In this document: in pieces, positions 59,920 through 64,000 of the stretch
Position numbering within the stretch: position 1 is the first letter of the stretch
How the letters are laid out: each line of letters starts with the position of its first letter
NCBI RefSeq assembly: GCF_009730915.1
Contig: NC_052481.1
Span: 1,798,001-1,862,000, forward strand
DNA: 64,000 nt
Source: Dioscorea cayenensis subsp. rotundata
Taxonomy: Eukaryota > Streptophyta > Magnoliopsida > Dioscoreales > Dioscoreaceae
Direction: 5' to 3'
Notes under the pieces: generated by a model
Databases searched by the model: none
Seen by the model: the letters and a program-made list of their open reading frames with translations, nothing else
Told to the model about the DNA's origin: nothing
Translations under genes and position numbers: made by a program

Positions 59920-60123
59920 ACCTGAATGCCCAACCTTCTTTCGTGAAGAGATGAAGAGAAGAAGAAGAAGGAGAAGAAGAACAAGAACAAGAAGGAGAAG
60001 GATCTCAAGAGAGAAAGAGAGAAAGAGAGAAAAAGGAAAGAAGAAAAAAAAAAAGAGAGAAAGTGAAGGTGGTGTGTTGGCATGATGTGTTGTCAAAGAG
60101 ATATAGCAAAGAGTTCCATGCAT
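59920..60123 (-). promoter_or_regulatory. DDA1 5' leader with pyrimidine tract
   Basis: In mRNA sense the leader is a long CT-rich tract (complement of gaagaagaaggagaag and gagaaagagagaaaga). A frame through it encodes only Phe/Leu/Ser runs and joins the DDA1 start in frame, but conservation starts at the Met at 59919, which I take as the true start. Confidence 0.5.
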
Positions 60124-61660
60124 AATAATTAATTAATTATTTATTTAATTATTAATTAATTAATTAATAATCATCTAAAATGTCTTGATGTGTAGACTTG
60201 CAACAGCGGCAAATTTTTATAAAGAATGTGGACAAATTATCATGGTCATAAAAACTCAAGAAATGAAGAATAATAATTCAAAGTTATTATGTTGGTGATA
60301 ATAGTGACAAATTTCATTACTTCATTGATTTAAATGTAGGTGTTTGAATTTATTTATTCAATAAAATATGTATTTTTTTAATGATTACTTTTTAAAAATT
60401 ATTTATTTTATCGTTTACGTGGCTCATATCTCTGCTGTTTGAGCCATCTGTCAGTGGTTTTTTTTTTTTTAAATAAGATTTCATTTTGGGGAAGAAAAGC
60501 TATATTTAGTATTTGAGGAGGTACACTGAAATTTTTTGTTATGGTTAAGAACTAATATGAAATATGGATTTAGTTCAGGGATCATTCAGGAATTTTATCA
60601 TTTTAATTTGTTAGTACTTTATTGTGGTTTCTTTGTTTGTAGCGTTGAATTGTGGAGCTTTATCCATTTTGCTTCACTTTTCTTTTTGTGTTCTTTGTTT
60701 TTTAGTGTTGAATTCTGGAGCTTTGAAGAATTATCCTTTCATCTTTTCTTTTCTTTTTTATAAATGAATTTTAGTGTTTTGGAGTTGCTTACCTTTGTTC
60801 AGAAGAGAGAAAAAAAAAATTTAATTGATTTAGAAAGGAAATGTATTTGTTGCATATAATACTTTATTCAGATTATAAATATATATTTAACTTGTATTTG
60901 CTAGCTTGTAAATGCATATTACTTGGTTATTTTTCAAATTTTCAACTTAATTTTTTTATTAAAAAAAAACCTCACTGATAGGTTTCTTTTATTGAATTGG
61001 GAATAAGAGATTTGATTGAAAAACAAAGTTTTTAGATGATTTAATTTTAGACATAATAACAAATACTGATAAATGAGATCTAAAATTATAATAAATGGAT
61101 AATGATTTACTTACACTTGTTTTTGAATTCATGACCTAAATAGACCATGAATTTATGTTATAAAAATAAAATAAATAAATAATTCACCAAATTCTTCTAC
61201 GCCAACAATTAACCAATGCTACAATGTAATTTTTTTTTTTTTATAAAATGTGAATAAATCACATATCAAAGAATATGTGTATCATAACACACCTGTGCTC
61301 CCACCCTGCATAACTCGAACTCACCTCCACAATAAAAACACGAACCCTCTGCAAATGATCCGGTGCTAATAGCACAAAATACGTACTTAAATCAATAAAC
61401 TTTTGAGAATAAAAATTTCTAATAAGATGGGAAATGATAACATGACACCATGTTTCATATAGAACACCTAATAAAGTGACACAAAATGTGAATACTAGTA
61501 AATCAAACAAGAAATGGCATTAAGAGAGCAAAAGCTTTCAAATAGGATAAGGTAAAAAGAGACAGCATGCTGCAGTACAAGTTCATAGTGGCAAGCAAAT
61601 CCAGTTTTACATGCATGGTGATGCATATATATATATATATATATATAGTTTTGTAAGTAT
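60124..61660. other. Intergenic DNA between RABD2 and DDA1
   Basis: A taattaattaat-rich stretch at 60124-60172 just upstream of DDA1, then AT-rich DNA without a recognised gene. (TA)n at 61626-61648 lies in the likely Rab 3' UTR. Confidence 0.5.
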
Positions 61661-63821
61661 TTAAGAAGAACAGCATGAGCTTTTCTGGTTCACAGGTTGC
61701 CCGCGAATTTGCACGGTCGGAGGTCTGGCACTGTTTGCAGCCGGTTGGCTTGCCATCCTGATAACATTGGTTGAGCAAAGGTTAACTTTGTCAACAAATG
61801 GTATGGAACTGTAACAGGATGGATGATTTTTACCTGTTCTTGATGGCAGCAGCCATGGCCATGAAGGCTTGTTCCACATTAGTTGCATTCTTGGCACTAG
61901 TTTCCAAGAACGGGATGCCGATCTCATCAGCAAAAGCCTGAAAAAATGTAAGCTCTTTTGATGTTTCACACATGTAAAGCAACAGAGTTGAAAATGCCAT
62001 TTGTTATTGGGTCATCCATACTAACTGATCTGTTAATTGTTAGTTTTCTTTTTTTAACAGAGCTATTCGACAAAAAATAGTATCAATGTATGTAGATGTA
62101 GTTATATATATATATATGGTTAAGTTAATCTAGATTTTCCATGCTTACTATTGTAACTAGTTATTTCATTTTTATCAATTACTCTTGGTAGGAGATCCAT
62201 TATAACATATGTTTATTATCAATTGAATACTCTCATTAAGTTTCATGGGCAGCATGGCATGTGTAAAGAGGTTATCTTTTATATTAACAACAGAACCAAA
62301 GAATCAGGGATGAGAATTACCTTGGCTGTCTCGTAAGACACAACTTTGTTAGCTGTCAGATCACATTTGTTTCCAACCAAAATCTTGTTCACATTTTCGC
62401 TGGCGTAACGGTCGATCTCATTCAGCCATTGTTTGACATTATTGAAGCTCTCCTGATCCGTCACATCATATACCACCTGGCATCAAGTGAAAGGGTATTT
62501 ACCCAGTCAACCTTTATTTGTTAGAAGACAATAACTGTTACAACAAAATTAACTTACGATTATTCCATGGGCGCCACGATAGTAGCTGCTGGTAATTGTT
62601 CTAAACCGTTCTTGTCCAGCAGTATCCCACTATGAAAGGCAAGCATAGTTAAAACATTTTATATTGAAAAAGAAAAAAAAGAAAAACCATTGAGTACGAA
62701 TCAAGATAGAAGACATGGCAAAAAAAAAAAAAGGATACTAGTTAGAAAAACAATAATAAACCAAACAAAACAAAACAAACGTGAAAGAGAAAATAAAGCA
62801 AGGATAATGCTATCATTTGATTTCTCCATGCTTCATAAATATCCGAGCAAAAGGCTTGCATTATGAGTTCCCTTTTTTTATCCAAATAGTCAAATACTAT
62901 TTGGAATATTGGAAACTCAGATCCAAAGGCATAATATATGCATACAAAAACTTTCCACCTGCTTGACTAGGAAATCATATTCCAGTTGATTATGTAGTTG
63001 CAAAGAATGTTAGGCTGATAAATCAACCCTGGATACCCACTTAGCCAACCCATACAAGTCAAGTCAGTTTCTGTACTAATTCTAAGAAATCAACCCAAAT
63101 TTCAAGATACACACTACACTTAATCAAACTCAGAGTCACTTCGGTGAGGATTAACAAACCAAACAACTTAGAGTTACTTCACATGAAACACTAACTTCTT
63201 TAAGAATGCCAAATTCCTGATGCACTATGGCGCGCGGATGGCAATAGGTACACAATTTGCCCAAGGCTAACCAGTCTGTCCTGTCCGAATAATTTAAAAA
63301 ATACATTGCTTAAATATCATAATCTACTACAATATGTTGCCATAGACTGTGTTGTGAATTTGTATATACCTTGATTTAGGCACAGAATATTTTAAGAATT
63401 GCACTTAGGAGCAAAATTAGGCAATTTGTAATGGGTCACATGATGGGTATAAACAAGAAGTTAACTATGTAAGAGTAAATGGCAAGTTAGTCCACTGCTG
63501 AACAAACTTGAATTTGTATTATTTAGCTCGAATCCTTCAGATGAAGAGGAAAATTTAGTTAACAGGCAACATGGGTACTCAAATAAAATAAGAGAATTCA
63601 CAATTACCAAAAAATAAAAAATAACAATTGCAGCGAAACATGACTCACAATCTGAAGTTTGATGGTCTTCCCATCCTGCTCCACAGTGCGTATTTTCTGC
63701 CAAGTAATGTTTCCATCAGAATAAAGCAACTTAATCAAATCCACTCATGACAAAAGAAGCAATCTATACTTACAAAATCAACTCCAATGGTGCTGATGTA
63801 ACTCTCCAGATACGAATCATC
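61661..63821 (-). CDS. RABD2: RABD2/Rab1-type small GTPase, 5' end outside window
   Basis: Six exons seen on the minus strand: 63821-63774, 63696-63649, 62629-62558, 62476-62321, 61937-61834 and 61757-61661, all in phase. Read in order: switch [17 protein letters not shown], then [17 protein letters not shown]3 motif [38 protein letters not shown]4 motif NKCD, G5 [14 protein letters not shown], and the plant Rab1 tail ending QKSSCCSS with the double-Cys prenylation site. The N-terminal P-loop exon(s) must lie beyond position 64000. Rab1/RABD proteins control ER-to-Golgi vesicle transport. About 175 of roughly 200 residues are present, with no damage. Confidence 0.95.
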
Positions 63822-64000
63822 CTAACAATTAGAAGCAAACAAACATAAAACACACGCAGTTGTTGAAGAAAAGCTTGAATCATAACAGAAGTCTAAATTG
63901 TTCGAAACACATATTATTAAAGAGCAGTTATAAAATATAAAACTATATTAGCATCCAACAATGTACTTTCTAGAAGTATAAAAGTGAAATTAAATTTCAA

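Noticed and set aside
60536-60763. 75-codon frame between Rab and DDA1
   Set aside because: T-rich, Phe/Leu-dominated composition without motif; typical of intergenic DNA.

Overview
The window is nuclear DNA of a flowering plant. The evidence is GT-AG introns and plant-specific families: a BEL1-like TALE homeodomain gene, a lignin-type caffeic acid O-methyltransferase (COMT) and a RABD2/Rab1 GTPase. Most of the rest is AT-rich DNA filled with plant transposons (CACTA, hAT, PIF/Harbinger, LINE, one solo LTR). A monocot such as a yam-like genome is plausible, but nothing seen here fixes the species. Three runs of exactly 1000 N (4341-5340, 17758-18757, 52381-53380) are assembly gaps.

Layout. 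1-960: 3' end of a LINE. 1282-3758: intact four-exon BEL1-like gene (406 aa). 3969-4340: second LINE piece running into gap 1. 5341-6261: flanking DNA with a 157-bp tandem duplication. 6262-17757: a CACTA element on the minus strand with an intact six-exon Transposase_24-type gene (444 aa) and a TNP2-type transposase broken by stops and frameshifts. 18758-21042: repeats, including GC-rich hAT relatives. 21043-27741: no recognisable gene. 27742-29270: decayed CACTA piece. 31640-34040: composite repeat with a solo LTR (TSD ACCAC) and a possible captured gene fragment. 34460-37620: intact COMT gene (365 aa, three exons) with a hAT in intron 2. 38432-40602: hAT with a nested Harbinger-type MITE. 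40927-41370: another MITE. 42472-43801: complete non-autonomous CACTA (TSD CAT). 44580-45560: minisatellite. 48908-51946: a second COMT copy, now a pseudogene, with its 3' end repeated three times. 53700-54300: microsatellite cluster. 56994-59919: DDA1 (99 aa, minus strand). 61661 to the window end: RABD2 GTPase, minus strand, lacking its N-terminal exon(s).

How it fits together. The host genes are unrelated functionally: meristem/organ patterning (BELL), lignin and phenylpropanoid methylation (COMT), CRL4 ubiquitin ligase/light signalling (DDA1), ER-to-Golgi traffic (RABD2). The COMT gene and pseudogene are a direct local duplication about 14 kb apart, the interval now being filled with transposons. 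The CACTA copies share GC-rich subterminal motifs (variants of cggcgttt/aaacgccg) and look like one broad family with a coding member and deletion or decay derivatives. I found no clearly new biological system. The most informative signals are the retained Transposase_24 gene beside a dead TNP2, the precisely delimited insertions with target-site duplications, and the decaying COMT duplicate.
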